Of a DNA stretch of 6,299 nucleotides, positions 5,798 through 6,299 are shown one piece after another; the first letter of the stretch is position 1; each line of letters opens with the position of its first letter. Origin of the DNA: Betaproteobacteria bacterium. Its GTDB lineage: Bacteria > Pseudomonadota > Gammaproteobacteria > Burkholderiales > Burkholderiaceae_C. The stretch is taken from positions 1 through 6,299 of the forward strand of contig RFTR01000115.1 of assembly GCA_009923345.1 (NCBI GenBank), in the 5' to 3' direction. The notes beneath the pieces were generated by a model, which was not told the origin of the DNA, searched no databases, and worked only from the letters and a program-made list of their open reading frames with translations. A program made the position numbers and the translations under genes.

Positions 5798-6250
5798 TTA
5801 AGCAGTTTCGCCGTAGACCGAAACAGTGATATCCACCACCACGTCAGTATGCAAGGCTACGCTCACCGTGCTGTCGCCTACCAATTTGATTGGGCCAGTG
5901 GGCATGCGGATTTGTGACTTCGCGACTTCGTAGCCGTTTTTGGTCAACTCTTCAGCAATATCGAAGTTGGTGACAGAACCGAACAAACGGCCGTCCACGC
6001 CTGCTTTTTGGCTGAGCTTGATGGAAGTACCACCCAACTTTTCGCCCTGGGCTTGAGCAGCAGCCAATTTAGCGGAAGCAGCTTTTTCCAATTCAGCGCG
6101 GCGCACTTCAAATTCATTGATGGCCGACTCAGTGGCACGGCGGGCACGGCCTGAGGGGATCAGGAAGTTACGTGCATAACCGTCTTTGACTTTGACGATT
6201 TCGCCAAGATTTCCAAGGTTAACGACCTTGTCGAGCAGAATGATTTGCAT
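5798..6250 (-). CDS. rplI: Large-subunit ribosomal protein L9
   Basis: A 150-residue L9, nearly the length of the E. coli protein (149). It binds 23S rRNA in the 50S subunit at the base of the L1 stalk and helps maintain reading frame. The N-terminal rRNA-binding domain shows MQIILLDKVVNLGNLGEIVKVKDGYARNFLIP with the glycine pattern and GYARNFLIP signature at 24-32. A long charged connecting helix runs about 41-75 (NEFEVRRAELEKAASAKLAA), and the C-terminal domain has GRLFGSVT near 87-94. The ATG at 6250 has a strong AAGGAG site eight bases upstream, which overlaps the rpsR stop. That arrangement indicates co-transcription with rpsR. A terminator follows at 5692-5722. Confidence 0.97.
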   Translation of the reverse strand: MQIILLDKVVNLGNLGEIVKVKDGYARNFLIPSGRARRATESAINEFEVRRAELEKAASAKLAAAQAQGEKLGGTSIKLSQKAGVDGRLFGSVTNFDIAEELTKNGYEVAKSQIRMPTGPIKLVGDSTVSVALHTDVVVDITVSVYGETA

Positions 6251-6258
6251 AGTCGTTT

Positions 6259-6264
6259 CTCCTT
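6259..6264 (-). promoter_or_regulatory. Ribosome binding site of rplI overlapping the rpsR stop
   Basis: AAGGAG on the minus strand sits eight bases before the rplI ATG and shares bases with the TAA of rpsR (6265-6263). Ribosomes ending rpsR would stop right at the rplI initiation site. Confidence 0.8.
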
Positions 6265-6299
6265 AGATCTTGTGCTGGTCGCTGTACGGGACCAAGGCC
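6263..6299 (-). CDS. rpsR: Small-subunit ribosomal protein S18, C-terminal end (cut by window edge)
   Basis: Only the last eleven codons and the TAA stop are present, reading ALVPYSDQHKI. This matches the conserved S18 C-terminus (LPYSDQH region), and rpsR directly upstream of rplI is the usual order in the rpsF-priB-rpsR-rplI operon. S18 is part of the 30S platform and pairs with S6. The fragment is short, so the call depends on both the motif and the position. Confidence 0.82.
   Translation of the reverse strand, partial: ALVPYSDQHKI

Overview
The window looks like a chromosomal piece of a betaproteobacterium, order Burkholderiales, most likely a Comamonadaceae-type organism with roughly even base composition (judged by eye). 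This rests on protein recognition and gene order, not on a search: alaA-hom, an Mth938-like protein next to a PrxQ/BCP peroxiredoxin, a PIN-PhoH fusion, and dnaB downstream of the rpsR-rplI ribosomal genes. I see no insertion sequence, CRISPR array, tRNA or rRNA.

Layout. Leftward at the left edge is alaA (alanine-forming aminotransferase), which overlaps the start of hom (homoserine dehydrogenase, cut by the window edge) by 4 bp. A compact divergent promoter region around 1340-1376 separates alaA from the rightward genes: a small Mth938-like (DUF498/COG3737) protein, a BCP-type peroxiredoxin followed by a good rho-independent terminator, and a PIN-PhoH ATPase. PhoH converges on leftward dnaB with only 19 bp between them, and an AT-rich inverted repeat holds both stop codons. 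Upstream of dnaB lie a consensus DnaA box and a near-match box, then the terminator of the ribosomal operon, rplI (L9), and the last codons of rpsR (S18) at the right edge.

Most of this is housekeeping: amino-acid synthesis, peroxide detoxification, RNA metabolism, replication and translation. The observation most worth checking is in dnaB. Reading frame and flanks are intact, but about 25 residues are missing just after the Walker A motif, including the conserved FSxEM segment with the catalytic glutamate. A replicative helicase lacking that segment should not work, so this is either a real in-frame deletion backed by another helicase copy, or a sequence/assembly error. I do not see a clear multi-gene novel system here.
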